A stretch of 64,000 nt of DNA, from NCBI GenBank assembly GCA_018436595.1, contig JAHDLC010000022.1, positions 62,001 through 126,000 on the forward strand, written 5' to 3'. Origin of the DNA: Synergistaceae bacterium (lineage in GTDB: Bacteria; Synergistota; Synergistia; Synergistales; Aminobacteriaceae). The notes below the pieces were generated by a model. It ran no database searches. It saw only the letters and a list, made by a program, of their open reading frames with translations, and had not been told where the DNA came from. Position numbers and translations under genes: made by a program. Positions 24,756 to 33,501 of this stretch are shown one piece after another; the first letter of the stretch is position 1; each line of letters opens with the position of its first letter.

Positions 24756-26326
24756 GGACCTCCGGTCCGTTTTCCCCCTCTGACGGGCCCGTTCTCGGAA
24801 TCGATCTCGGAACGAGGTATGCCCTCTGCGCCGTTTTCGACGAAGCCCGGGGAGCCGTTGTGATTCCGAACCGCTGGGGAAAGCGGACTACTCCTTCGGT
24901 CACGGCCTGGACGGGAAGCGGGTGGACGGCTGGGGAGACGGCTGCGGCCGGAGAAATGAAGCGCCCCTCCACAACGTGGTGGGACCTGAAGCGCAAGGTC
25001 GGCACACCGTGGAAAGGATGGTGCGGCAGGACCTCCGTGTCCGCAGAAGATGCCCTCGTGCCGCTGCTGACCCTTCTCCGGGAGGATGGGGAGGTTTTTC
25101 TCGGCACCTTTGTCGAGTCCTGCGTCCTTGCCGTCCCTGCCTCCTTCAGTTTCGCCGAGCGGTCCGCCATGGCCCGGGCGGCCCGGGCCGCCGGATTTTC
25201 GAAGTCCAGGATCGTCAACGAACCAACGGCGGCGGCCCTCGCCTTCGGCGCTTCGGGCCGGTTTCTCATCCTCGACTACGGCGCCGGTACCGTGGACCTG
25301 TCGGTGGTGGAGTGCGGGGGCGGGGTCTGGCAGGTCCTGGAGAGCAGGGGAACGCCCTCCTGCGGCGGCCGGGATTTCGATGCCGCCCTGGCGCTGCTTC
25401 TCGCAGAAAAGGCCGGCGCGAACCCCGGAGGAGTGGACTCTCCCCTTCACCGGCTGCTGCTGGCCGAAGCCGAGGAGGTCAAGATTGCCCTCTCCGGCTG
25501 CCTCAACCATGAGTGGACCCCTCCCGCCGGGGTGGGTGCATCTTCGGTGGCGGTCACGCGGAACGAGTTTGAAAATCTGGTCCGGCCCTCCCTGGAGCGG
25601 GTTGTGTCCATGGCGGAAGACCTCTGGAAATTCCACGGGCCTTCCAGGCTCCTTCTCGTCGGCGGAGGAAGCCGCATTCCCCTTCTCAGAACCCTTCTCG
25701 CCGGGAGGATGGCCAGGCCTGAACGCCTCAGCCTGTGCCCCGACGAGGCGGTGGTCATAGGCGCCGCTCTCTACGGCAGCCAGGCCAGGTCGGAACGGCT
25801 GCTCCTGGACGTGCTTTCCGACAGCCTCGGCATTCTCGCAGCAGATGGAACTCCCGTTCCGCTGCTGGAGAAGGGCATGCATCTTCCTGCCAGGGTGGAA
25901 AAGAAATTTGAGAGCGTCGGGAGCGGTCCCTTCACCCTTCGGGTCTTCCAGGGAGACGGGGGGCGGATCATTTCCACCGTGAGGATTCCTGATGCGAAAA
26001 AGGGCGAGTCTGTCGTCCTTGTTTTTGCGGTCGATTCGGGGGGGCTGCTCCGGATCGACATCCTGAGGGAGGGCGGCGGGACAACGGTCATTCCCCCCCT
26101 CGACATGGGGACTCCGGACGCCCCCTTCTTCGCCTCTCCGCCGGAAGAACTCCTCGAACTCGAAAAACGCTTCGCACGGGTATCCCCGGTCCTGTCTCAG
26201 GCGCAGCAGGCCCGGGGGGAAGCACTCTTCCGCACTGTCAGGGGGCTCAGGGACGAGGAATGCTACCCCGGGGGAGTGGAGTCCCTGGAGCAGATGGTGG
26301 CCGAAATGGAGAGGGTGGTTCGCTGA
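24752..26326 (+). CDS. Second, divergent Hsp70 (DnaK paralogue lacking the lid)
   Basis: This 524-residue Hsp70-like ATPase starts at GTG 24752, overlapping the mtaB stop (GTGA), with GGAGGG upstream. The nucleotide-binding domain is complete: GIDLGTRYALCAV (16-28), IVNEPTAAALAFG (154-166), LDYGAGTVDLSV (174-185), LLLVGGGSRIPLL (300-312). A short substrate-binding beta domain follows (~350-445). The C-terminal alpha lid is reduced to about 65 residues and there is no EEVD-like or Gly-rich tail. Linker DVLSDSLGIL replaces the usual VTPLSLG. It is next to its own J-domain gene, implying a dedicated chaperone pair. HscA/HscC-type proteins are the nearest analogues; the client is unknown. Confidence 0.88.
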   Translation: MRTSGPFSPSDGPVLGIDLGTRYALCAVFDEARGAVVIPNRWGKRTTPSVTAWTGSGWTAGETAAAGEMKRPSTTWWDLKRKVGTPWKGWCGRTSVSAEDALVPLLTLLREDGEVFLGTFVESCVLAVPASFSFAERSAMARAARAAGFSKSRIVNEPTAAALAFGASGRFLILDYGAGTVDLSVVECGGGVWQVLESRGTPSCGGRDFDAALALLLAEKAGANPGGVDSPLHRLLLAEAEEVKIALSGCLNHEWTPPAGVGASSVAVTRNEFENLVRPSLERVVSMAEDLWKFHGPSRLLLVGGGSRIPLLRTLLAGRMARPERLSLCPDEAVVIGAALYGSQARSERLLLDVLSDSLGILAADGTPVPLLEKGMHLPARVEKKFESVGSGPFTLRVFQGDGGRIISTVRIPDAKKGESVVLVFAVDSGGLLRIDILREGGGTTVIPPLDMGTPDAPFFASPPEELLELEKRFARVSPVLSQAQQARGEALFRTVRGLRDEECYPGGVESLEQMVAEMERVVR

Positions 26327-26327
26327 T

Positions 26328-27335
26328 ATGGCCGTTCCCCTGGAATTGCTGGACTGCTTCGAAATCCTGGGCGTTTCTCCGGGAGCCCATCCCGGCGAAA
26401 TCCGCTCCGCCTTCCGCCGCCTTGCCCTCTCCTTCCACCCCGATGTGGCCGGACCCCAGGGAGCGTGCCGGTTCGAGGCCATTGCCGCAGCCTATTCCGT
26501 CCTGAAGTCGGCGAGTCCCGTAGAGATAGCCGACGCCCTGAAGAAGGGAAGAAAAGCCCCCGGCACTCCGCCGGGGAAGGATCGGGGCGGTTCTCCCTTC
26601 CGCTGGAGAAGAAAAAAACAGGCTCCTCCGTCTCCGTCGGAAAAGAAGAAGGAAGAGGAAGAAGGCTCGGGGAGGGTCCGGGAACTGCTCCTTGAGCGTG
26701 CTCTTGTCGAGGCGGAGCTTTCGGTGGCCAGGCTCCTTGAAAAGGCGGGAGAAGGGGAAAATGACGGGGATGTTTCCCGGGTCGTGCGCCGCCTGCTCGG
26801 CGCCCACCCCGAAGTCCGCCTTCTTGCCCTGAGGTCCCTGGGGCGGAAGGCCGCGGAAGGGGAGGTCTTCGCCGCCCTTCTCGAGATGGTGCGCCTCTGG
26901 CCCGTGGATGAAGACGTACTCGAACACCTTGTCCTGCTGGACTATTCACCGGACCGCAGGAGAAAGATGGCCGAAGCCCTCGCCGCCAGGGCAGGGGTCC
27001 TGCCTGAACGGGCAGCCCTGGCCTTTCTCCGGTGGATCTCTCCCCTTCCGGGGAGGGAGGTTTTTTTGGGCAAAGCTCTTTCCCACCAGTCTCCCCGGGT
27101 TCTCGCCGCGGCCCTTTCCCTCTGGACCGGAGGAGGCCTTCCCGATGACCTGGCCCTTCTCCGGCTGCTCAAGCGGGATGAGGACTGCGTTCTCATTCCG
27201 CTGCTCAGGGTCCTGAAAGTGCGGGGAGTTCCTCCATGGGCGGTTCCGAGGCTGACTGCACTATCGGAAAAACATCCTTCCCCGGCTGTCAGAGTTTGGG
27301 CCCGGAGTATTGTGCGGGCCGAAAATCTGGTATAG
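26328..27335 (+). CDS. J-domain protein with helical C-terminal region
   Basis: This 335-residue protein begins with a J domain of ~55 residues (FEILGVSPGAHPGEIRSAFR; HPD at 37-39). A basic, Lys/Pro-rich linker follows (~75-110). It then has ~220 residues of Leu/Ala-rich helices with HEAT-like periodicity (ARLLEKAG, VRLLALRSLGRKA, VRGVPPWAVPRLTALSEKHPSPAVRVWARS). It lacks the zinc fingers and G/F region of DnaJ, so it is a class C J-protein. It starts one base after the Hsp70 paralogue ends, so it is probably that protein's partner and recruits clients through the helical repeats. The HEAT assignment is by eye. Confidence 0.8.
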   Translation: MAVPLELLDCFEILGVSPGAHPGEIRSAFRRLALSFHPDVAGPQGACRFEAIAAAYSVLKSASPVEIADALKKGRKAPGTPPGKDRGGSPFRWRRKKQAPPSPSEKKKEEEEGSGRVRELLLERALVEAELSVARLLEKAGEGENDGDVSRVVRRLLGAHPEVRLLALRSLGRKAAEGEVFAALLEMVRLWPVDEDVLEHLVLLDYSPDRRRKMAEALAARAGVLPERAALAFLRWISPLPGREVFLGKALSHQSPRVLAAALSLWTGGGLPDDLALLRLLKRDEDCVLIPLLRVLKVRGVPPWAVPRLTALSEKHPSPAVRVWARSIVRAENLV

Positions 27336-27362
27336 AATACTGTGAGCTGTGAGGTGGGATTT

Positions 27363-27704
27363 TTGGACGGAAAGTGTCTGTTCTGCGAAATTTCGGCAGG
27401 AAGGATCCCTGCGGATATTGTCTACGGTGACGACGATGTGTTCGTCATTCGGGATATAGCCCCGCAGGCGCCCGTGCATCTTCTTGTGATACCGAGAGAA
27501 CACGTGGAATCAGCCGCCCATGTCCGGAAACCCGAAGTGTGGTCGAAAGTCATGGACTGTGCCGTGCAGACGGCCTGCCGCATGGGGATTGATCCCGGCG
27601 GATACAGGCTGGTAGTCAACTGTGGGGCGCAGGCCGGGCAGACGATTCCCCACCTTCATATTCACCTGTTGGCGGGACGCAGTTTCCGCTGGCCACCGGG
27701 GTAG
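27363..27704 (+). CDS. hinT: HIT-family nucleotide-binding protein (HinT)
   Basis: This 113-residue purine-nucleoside phosphoramidase-type protein starts [20 protein letters not shown], with a central [12 protein letters not shown] and the catalytic histidine triad [11 protein letters not shown]. The TTG at 27363 is chosen because GAGGTGG lies 5 bases upstream and it gives the usual HinT length; the GTG at 27342 would add seven residues. It begins a group with rpsU and yqeY, as in many bacteria. The TATAGAAT at about 27331 may be its -10. Confidence 0.93.
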   Translation: MDGKCLFCEISAGRIPADIVYGDDDVFVIRDIAPQAPVHLLVIPREHVESAAHVRKPEVWSKVMDCAVQTACRMGIDPGGYRLVVNCGAQAGQTIPHLHIHLLAGRSFRWPPG

Positions 27705-27736
27705 ATGCGGGTGGCGAAGAAAGGGGGGAATGGTGT

Positions 27737-27925
27737 ATGACGACTGTCGTTCGAAGAGAAAACGAATCCCTTGATGACGCTCTCAGACGGTTCAAGCGCG
27801 AGGTCTCCAAGGTTGGAACCCTTCGCGAGGTGCGAAAGAGAGAGCACTACGAGAAGCCCAGTGAAGCAAAGAAGACGAAGCGGGCCGAGGCCGCGCGGAA
27901 GAGGCGGACCAAGTCCAGGGGGTAG
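27737..27925 (+). CDS. rpsU: 30S ribosomal protein S21
   Basis: This 62-residue protein begins [19 protein letters not shown] and has a very basic C-terminal tail ([14 protein letters not shown]), as in bacterial S21. It is part of the small-subunit platform near the anti-Shine-Dalgarno. GGGGGGAA precedes the start. yqeY follows after 6 bases, a common pairing. Confidence 0.97.
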   Translation: MTTVVRRENESLDDALRRFKREVSKVGTLREVRKREHYEKPSEAKKTKRAEAARKRRTKSRG

Positions 27926-27931
27926 AGCACT

Positions 27932-28396
27932 GTGATCGATCTCGAGAAACGGATTTCCGGTGATCTTCTGGCCGCCATGAAAGAGAAGAAGGAGATGGAG
28001 CTTTCCTCCCTCCGGATGCTCAAGGCGGAATTCCAGAGGGCCAAAACGGAGAAGGGGCACGCGGGCGAGCTGACTGAGGACGAGGTTGTTTCCCTGGTGC
28101 AGCGTCTTGTAAAACAGCGCCGCGAGGCGGCGGACCAGTACACGGCCGTCGGGGCGGGCGAACGTGCCGCCCAGGAACTGAAAGAGGCCCTCTTCCTCGA
28201 GACGTACCTTCCGGAGCAGCTCAGCGACGAAGAACTCGGGCAGATCGTCGAGGAGGCGGGCGCCTTCGCGAAAGCCGCCGGTCCCAAGGACATGGGCCGG
28301 GTCATGGGCAGGGTCATGACGGCAGTCAAGGGCCGTGCCGACGGGAAGAGGGTAAAGGCCAGGGTTCAGGAGTATCTCCAGTCCCTCGAGGAGTAG
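27932..28396 (+). CDS. yqeY: GatB/YqeY domain protein
   Basis: This 154-residue protein is the stand-alone form of the YqeY tail of amidotransferase subunit GatB. It is all-helical, with LSSLRMLKAEFQ, LVQRLVKQRREAADQY, ETYLPEQLSDEEL and MGRVMGRVMTAVKGRADGK, the last the conserved C-terminal motif. GTG is the start. Its function is not settled; tRNA interaction is proposed for the family. It ends the hinT-rpsU-yqeY unit before a strong terminator. Confidence 0.92.
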   Translation: MIDLEKRISGDLLAAMKEKKEMELSSLRMLKAEFQRAKTEKGHAGELTEDEVVSLVQRLVKQRREAADQYTAVGAGERAAQELKEALFLETYLPEQLSDEELGQIVEEAGAFAKAAGPKDMGRVMGRVMTAVKGRADGKRVKARVQEYLQSLEE

Positions 28397-28443
28397 CCTT
28401 TTTCCCAGCGTTGCGGGCAATCCGAAAAATAAGCAGTAAACAG

Positions 28444-28469
28444 AAAGCCGGGGAAACCCGGCTTTTTTT
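28444..28469 (+). terminator. Intrinsic terminator after yqeY
   Basis: AAAGCCGGG pairs with CCCGGCTTT around GAAA, followed by a run of Ts. This is a canonical rho-independent terminator. Confidence 0.92.
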
Positions 28470-28564
28470 CATCCCTTTTCTTTGACATTTCCCGGGTGAC
28501 ATTGTGGACAACCGGCTATAGGCACCGGGTCCCGGAGAATAGGGAATTTCGTCTCTCTGGAAAA

Positions 28565-28610
28565 GCACCATATGTCGGGGTATCATACCCAAGGTTGTAC
28601 TATATATAGG
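28565..28610 (+). promoter_or_regulatory. Candidate pair of NrdR boxes before nrdR
   Basis: Two AT-centred palindromic cores, CATATG (centre 28571.5, within CACCATATGTC) and CTATATATAG (centre 28604.5), are 33 bases apart, close to three helical turns. NrdR boxes occur as such tandem pairs near nrd promoters. The second core fits the consensus better than the first. Confidence 0.45.
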
Positions 28611-28621
28611 GGGGTTCGCCC

Positions 28622-29107
28622 ATGAGATGTCCATCCTGCGGAGCCATGGAAACCCGGGTCATCGAGACACGGACCGCCGACGAGGGCCGGATCGTCCGGC
28701 GCCGCCGCGAGTGCCCCGAATGCTCGAACCGCTTCACCACCTACGAGAAGGCCGAAGAAAAGCGGACTCTCCGGGTGATCAAGAAGGACGGGAGCAGGGA
28801 AACTTTCGACCGGGACAAGATCATACGGGGCATCGGCAGGGCCTGCGAGAAGCTCCCTGTCTCCCTCGAGCAGATAGAGGACCTGGCCTCGAAGATCGAG
28901 GACGATCTCAAGGGTGAAGGCTTCGGGGAGGTTCCGGTGTCGGAGATCGGCCGGAGGGTCATGGACGGTCTCCGGAAGGTCAACCAGGTGGCTTACGTGC
29001 GGTTTGCCTCGGTCTACAGGGAGTTCACCGATCTTCAGAGCTTCCAGCATGAAATAGCCCGCCTCATCGGTGAAAAGGAGGTTTCCAGAAATGGCGAAGA
29101 AAGCTGA
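28622..29107 (+). CDS. nrdR: Transcriptional repressor NrdR
   Basis: This 161-residue repressor of ribonucleotide reductase genes has an N-terminal zinc ribbon (MRCPSCG ... CPECSNRFTTYE) followed by an ATP-cone (VIKKDGSRETFDRDKIIRGI). Tetramer assembly is governed by ATP/dATP. It overlaps nrdD by 17 bases. Together with the tandem boxes upstream, this suggests direct autoregulated control of the anaerobic reductase. Confidence 0.96.
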   Translation: MRCPSCGAMETRVIETRTADEGRIVRRRRECPECSNRFTTYEKAEEKRTLRVIKKDGSRETFDRDKIIRGIGRACEKLPVSLEQIEDLASKIEDDLKGEGFGEVPVSEIGRRVMDGLRKVNQVAYVRFASVYREFTDLQSFQHEIARLIGEKEVSRNGEES

Positions 29108-31274
29108 CGAACAGGCGACTTTCCTCACAAGGGGGGAAGGTTCGGCATGGGGCGGTGAAAAGGAGGTGCCCGGGCGGCAGATGGTCATGTTCTCCCCGGG
29201 GGGAGAGTCCACCGACCTCGCCCTTATGGTGGACGCCCTCGCCCACGAGGAGACTCAGCCCTGGCACCCGTCCAGGATCCGGGACGCCCTGGTGAAAGAA
29301 GCCGGTGTGGAGCCGGGCCTTGCCGGGGAGATCGCCTCCGAGGTGGAGTCCGACCTGCTGCGGTGGGGTAGGGACAGGGTCACCACCTCTCTGGTCAGGG
29401 AGCTCGTCAACGTCAAGCTCTTTCAGCGGGGCCTGGACGCCAAGCTCCAGGACCACAGCCGGATCGGCATTCCGGTCCACGACCTGGAGACCATGATGCT
29501 GAACCCCAACCGGGAGAACAGCAACACAACCCACAACCCGGAATCCATCAACCTGTCCATCGCCGAGCTGGCGCTGAAGCAGTACGCCCTCACCAAGGTA
29601 TTCTCCAGGGACGTGGCGGAAGCCCACCTGTCGGGGACCATCCATCTCCACGACCTGGGCATGGTGAACCGGCCCTACTGCTCCGGCCAGAGCATCGCCT
29701 ACGTGGCGAAATTCGGCCTCAACCTGCCCTCCATCACCAGCATTTCCAAGCCGGCGAAGCATCCCGACGTGCTGCTTGCCCACCTGCTGAAGATGACCTC
29801 GGTGCTCCAGAACAACTTCGCCGGCGCCATCGGGTGGGACGCGGTGAACACCTTTTTCGCACCCTACCTCACCGGCCTGGCGGAGGAGCGGATCCACCAG
29901 CTCGCCCAGATGCTCATCTTCGAGTTCAACCAGCTCGCGGGCGGCAGGGGAGGTCAGGTGGCCTTCACGGACATCAACCTTTACTACGAGGTGCCGAAGC
30001 ACTTCCGGGACGTGCCCGCCATCGGCCCGGGGGGAGTGGAGACGGGAAAGACCTACGGCGACTACGCCGCCGAGGCGAAGAGCTTCCTGAAGGCCCTCTT
30101 CCGGGTGTATCTGGAGGGGGACAGCCGGGGGCAGCCGTTCTTCTTCCCCAAGCCGCTGCTCCACATCACCGAGGATTTCTTCCGCGAGGAGGGGTGGGAG
30201 GAGATGCTCTCCCTCGCCTGCGAGCTTTCAGCGGAAAAGGGAAACACCTATTACGTCTTCGACCGGGGAGATGTGGTCAAGCTCTCCGAGTGCTGCCGGC
30301 TGAGCTTTGAACTGGACGACCAGGATCTCCTCGATGCCCGCACGCCCTGGAAGCTCCGCTTCTGCGCCCTGCAGAACGTGACCCTGAACCTGCCCCGTCT
30401 CGCCTACCGGAGCGCCGGCGACCGGGAGACCCTGTTCGACCTCGTCGACCATTACATGGAGGTCGCGGCGAAGGCCCACGTCCAGAAAAGGAAGTTCCTC
30501 GGGGGCATCCTGGCCCAGGGCAAGAAGGGGCCCCTCTCCGTGCTCTGCATGGACCACGACGGTGAGGCGTATCTCCGGCTGGAGAAGGCCAAGTATCTCA
30601 TCGGCATCCTCGGCGTGAACGAGATGGTCCAGGTGATGACCGGATCCCAGCTCCACGAGTCGAAGGAGGCGCTGGACCTCGCCCTCGCGGTGGTCCAGTA
30701 CATGAACCTGAAGTGTGAAATGCTCTCCGAGCGGCTTGGTCTCACCATGGTGCTGGAGCAGACTCCCGCCGAGAGCACCGCCTACCGGTTCGCCAAGCTC
30801 GACCTCAAGTCCTGGCCCGAAGCTGCCTCGGTGGTGAAGGGCGATCCAGGCACCGGTGAAGTCTATTACACCAACAGCAGCCACATTCCCTATTCCGTCC
30901 GCATGGACCCGGCGGACAAGGTCCTCCGGGAAGGAAGCTTCCATCCCATGATTTCGGCGGGGGCCATCACCCACCTGTGGATGGGGGAGCACAAGCCGGA
31001 TCCCGACGCTCTCGCGTCCTTCATACGGAAAGTGTTCCTCCACTCTGAGAACGCCCAGGTGGCTTTCAGTCCCGAATTCACCATATGCAACGGCTGCGGC
31101 CGGGTGAGCCGGGGGCTCCGGACGGAGTGCGCCTGGTGCGGGAGCGGCGATGTGGACGGCATCACGAGGATCACCGGCTATTTCACCAGGACCTCGAGCT
31201 GGAACGGCGGCAAGAGGGCGGAACTCCGGGACCGGGTGAGGTCATCCCTGCAGCCGTCCGGTCTGCGGGAATGA
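29091..31274 (+). CDS. nrdD: Anaerobic ribonucleoside-triphosphate reductase (class III)
   Basis: This 727-residue glycyl-radical enzyme reduces ribonucleotides without oxygen. The N-terminal ~100 residues are a shortened regulatory region, and the catalytic barrel includes NPNRENSNTTHNPESINL, HLHDLGMVNRPYCSG and LQNNFAGAIGWDAV. The C-terminus has a zinc site (CNGCG ... CAWCG) and the glycyl-radical motif RITGYF with Gly696. AAGGAGG precedes the ATG inside the nrdR end. The activase gene nrdG is not in this window. This is strong evidence for anaerobic growth. Confidence 0.96.
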   Translation: MAKKADEQATFLTRGEGSAWGGEKEVPGRQMVMFSPGGESTDLALMVDALAHEETQPWHPSRIRDALVKEAGVEPGLAGEIASEVESDLLRWGRDRVTTSLVRELVNVKLFQRGLDAKLQDHSRIGIPVHDLETMMLNPNRENSNTTHNPESINLSIAELALKQYALTKVFSRDVAEAHLSGTIHLHDLGMVNRPYCSGQSIAYVAKFGLNLPSITSISKPAKHPDVLLAHLLKMTSVLQNNFAGAIGWDAVNTFFAPYLTGLAEERIHQLAQMLIFEFNQLAGGRGGQVAFTDINLYYEVPKHFRDVPAIGPGGVETGKTYGDYAAEAKSFLKALFRVYLEGDSRGQPFFFPKPLLHITEDFFREEGWEEMLSLACELSAEKGNTYYVFDRGDVVKLSECCRLSFELDDQDLLDARTPWKLRFCALQNVTLNLPRLAYRSAGDRETLFDLVDHYMEVAAKAHVQKRKFLGGILAQGKKGPLSVLCMDHDGEAYLRLEKAKYLIGILGVNEMVQVMTGSQLHESKEALDLALAVVQYMNLKCEMLSERLGLTMVLEQTPAESTAYRFAKLDLKSWPEAASVVKGDPGTGEVYYTNSSHIPYSVRMDPADKVLREGSFHPMISAGAITHLWMGEHKPDPDALASFIRKVFLHSENAQVAFSPEFTICNGCGRVSRGLRTECAWCGSGDVDGITRITGYFTRTSSWNGGKRAELRDRVRSSLQPSGLRE

Positions 31275-31327
31275 TTTCCATAATTCCTGAAAGGACAAAA
31301 ACTCTTCCTGTATGCGTCTTTTTTGTG

Positions 31328-31333
31328 TATAAT
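31328..31333 (+). promoter_or_regulatory. -10 element of the livJ promoter
   Basis: A perfect TATAAT lies 45 bases before livJ, downstream of nrdD. The -35 region is weak (TTCCTG at 31305-31310, 17 bases upstream). Confidence 0.55.
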
Positions 31334-31377
31334 TTCGGGGAAGTCTGTAAATCATATCCGAGGAGGGAAAAAAGCAA

Positions 31378-32511
31378 ATGAAGCTTCGTAATGTACTGCT
31401 TGCGGCAATTCTTGTTCTGGTTCTTGCGGGAACTGCGGTGGCGGCCGATACCATCAAGATCGGCGTGTATCTCCCCCTGACGGGCAGGACGGCGTTCGGC
31501 GGCCAGCTTGAGCTCGAGGGCGTCCAGATGGCCCACAAGGAACTGCCCGAACTTCTCGGGAAGAAAGTGGAGCTTGTCATCGTCGACAACAAAACCGACA
31601 AGGTTGAAGCGGCGAATGCCGTGAAGAGGCTTGTGGAGCGCGACAAGGTCGTCGCCGTCATCGGGACCTACGGCTCCTCCCTCGCCATGGCGGGCGGCGA
31701 AGTGGCCGAAGCGGCAAAGATTCCCATGATGGGAACCTCCTGCACCAACCCCCTCGTGACCCAGGGCAAGAAGTACGTCTTCAGGGCCTGCTTCATCGAT
31801 CCCTTCCAGGGTGCCGGCGCCGCCACCTATGCGGTGAAGACCCTCAACATGAAGAAGGCCGCCCTGCTCGTGGACGTGGCCAACGACTACTGCGTGGGCC
31901 TCGGCAACTTCTTCAAGCAGTCCTACAAGAAACTCGGCGGCGAGATCGTCGCCGAACTGATGTACAACTCGGGCGACCAGGACTTCACCGCCCAGCTCAC
32001 GGAAATCATCAGCAAGAAGCCTGACCTTCTCTACATTCCCGCCGACTTCGCCGAAGGGGCCATCATCATGAAGCAGGCCCGGGAGCTCGGCGCCGAGTTC
32101 CAGATCATGGGCGGCGACGCCATGGACAACCCCGAGATCGTCAAGATCGGCGGAGACGCGGTGGAAGGCTTCATCCACACCACCTTCCCCTACGATCCTT
32201 CCATGACCGGCATGAGCGACATCGCCAAATCCTTCACCGAGAACTGGAAGAAAGCGCACCCCGACAAGGATCCCAACGTCAACGCCGCTCTCGGCTATGA
32301 CTCCTACATGCTTGTGGCCAACGCCATCAAGGTCGCCGGGTCCACCGAGCCCGATGCCATCCGCGACGCTCTTGCCAAGACGAAGGGGTTCCCCGGCGTG
32401 ACCGGCAACAAGACCATCAACGAGACCCACGACGCCGAGAGCCCTGTCGGCATCGTGCAGATCAAGGACGGAAAGAAGCAGTTCATCGGAACCGTCGAAC
32501 CCGAAATGTAA
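31378..32511 (+). CDS. livJ: Branched-chain amino-acid ABC transporter, substrate-binding protein
   Basis: This 377-residue periplasmic binding protein of the HAAT (Leu/Ile/Val) family has a Sec signal peptide (basic MKLR, hydrophobic core, cleavage near TAVAA). It lacks a lipobox, so it should be soluble in a periplasm, which supports a two-membrane cell. The first lobe has IGVYLPLTGRTAFGGQ and GTYGSSLAMAGGEVAE. It captures leucine, isoleucine, valine or related amino acids and delivers them to LivHMGF encoded next. A hairpin after it may make it more abundant than the other subunits. Confidence 0.95.
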   Translation: MKLRNVLLAAILVLVLAGTAVAADTIKIGVYLPLTGRTAFGGQLELEGVQMAHKELPELLGKKVELVIVDNKTDKVEAANAVKRLVERDKVVAVIGTYGSSLAMAGGEVAEAAKIPMMGTSCTNPLVTQGKKYVFRACFIDPFQGAGAATYAVKTLNMKKAALLVDVANDYCVGLGNFFKQSYKKLGGEIVAELMYNSGDQDFTAQLTEIISKKPDLLYIPADFAEGAIIMKQARELGAEFQIMGGDAMDNPEIVKIGGDAVEGFIHTTFPYDPSMTGMSDIAKSFTENWKKAHPDKDPNVNAALGYDSYMLVANAIKVAGSTEPDAIRDALAKTKGFPGVTGNKTINETHDAESPVGIVQIKDGKKQFIGTVEPEM

Positions 32512-32552
32512 GGGAGGTCCCTTCCTCAAGGTTCGTTTGCGCCTCTTTTTCC

Positions 32553-32588
32553 GGAGGGTGGGGGAACGCCTCCACCCTCCATTTTCTT
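32553..32588 (+). terminator. Attenuator hairpin between livJ and livH
   Basis: GGAGGGTGG (32553-32561) pairs with CCACCCTCC (32572-32580), followed by ATTTTCTT. A partial terminator or mRNA stabiliser here would explain higher binding-protein expression, as known in other binding-protein operons. Confidence 0.65.
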
Positions 32589-32607
32589 GAAGTCAGGGGG
32601 AACCTTA

Positions 32608-33501
32608 ATGAGCGGAAGCATGTTTTTCCAGCATCTTTTCAACGCAATAACACTCGGATCTCTCTACGGTCTCATCGCCATCGGCTACACCATGGTCTAC
32701 GGTATTCTCAGGCTCATCAACTTCGCCCACGGAGAAGTCTTCATGCTGGGCGCCTACTTTATCTTCTTCGCCATCACCCTGCTGAACCTCCCCTGGGGAG
32801 TGGCCGCAGTTCTTGCGGTGGCCGCCAGCTCCTTCTGCGGCGTCCTTGTGGACAAAATCGCCTACAAGCCCCTCAGGAACGCTCCCCGCATCTCCGCCCT
32901 CATCAGCGCCATCGGCGTGTCCTTCTTCATCCAGAACCTCAGCATCGTAATCTTCACCGGCCTTCCCCGGCCCGTCTCGAGGCCAGACTGGCTCGTGAAA
33001 GTCTTTAAAATCGGCGAGATCCGCATTCTGCCTCTTGCCATTGTCGTCCCCGTGGTGACCCTCTTCCTGGTGCTCGGTCTCCTCTGGATCGTGTACCGGA
33101 CCAAGCCGGGGCTTGCCATGAGGGCCATCTCGAAGGACATCGAAACCACGAGGCTCATGGGCGTGTCGGTGAACAAGATCATCGCCTTCACCTTCGGAAT
33201 CGGCTCGGCCCTTGCCGCCGCGTCGGGCATTATGTGGGCCCTGCGCTATCCCCAGATCCACCCCTTCATGGGCCTTTTCCCCGGCCTGAAAGCCTTCATC
33301 GCGGCCGTTTTCGGCGGCATCGGCTCCATCCAGGGAGCGGTCATCGGCGGCATGTTCCTCGGCATCATCGAAATCATGGCGGTGGCCTTTTTTCCCACCC
33401 TGTCGGGGTACCGTGACGCCTTCGCCTTCGTACTTCTCATCATCATCCTGCTCATGAAGCCCACTGGGCTTATGGGGGAGAAGCTGGAGGACAAGATATG
33501 A
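32608..33501 (+). CDS. livH: Branched-chain amino-acid ABC transporter permease LivH
   Basis: This 297-residue inner-membrane permease has about eight helices. Family segments are GSLYGLIAIGYTMVYGILRLINFAHGE in the N-terminal part (shown only in pieces: GLIAIGYTMVYG, NFAHGEVFMLG) and AISKDIETTRLMGVSVN, the coupling loop that contacts the ATPases. AVFGGIGSIQGAVIGG follows. ATG 32608 is preferred to a TTG seven codons upstream. The livM start overlaps its stop by ATGA. Confidence 0.95.
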   Translation: MSGSMFFQHLFNAITLGSLYGLIAIGYTMVYGILRLINFAHGEVFMLGAYFIFFAITLLNLPWGVAAVLAVAASSFCGVLVDKIAYKPLRNAPRISALISAIGVSFFIQNLSIVIFTGLPRPVSRPDWLVKVFKIGEIRILPLAIVVPVVTLFLVLGLLWIVYRTKPGLAMRAISKDIETTRLMGVSVNKIIAFTFGIGSALAAASGIMWALRYPQIHPFMGLFPGLKAFIAAVFGGIGSIQGAVIGGMFLGIIEIMAVAFFPTLSGYRDAFAFVLLIIILLMKPTGLMGEKLEDKI

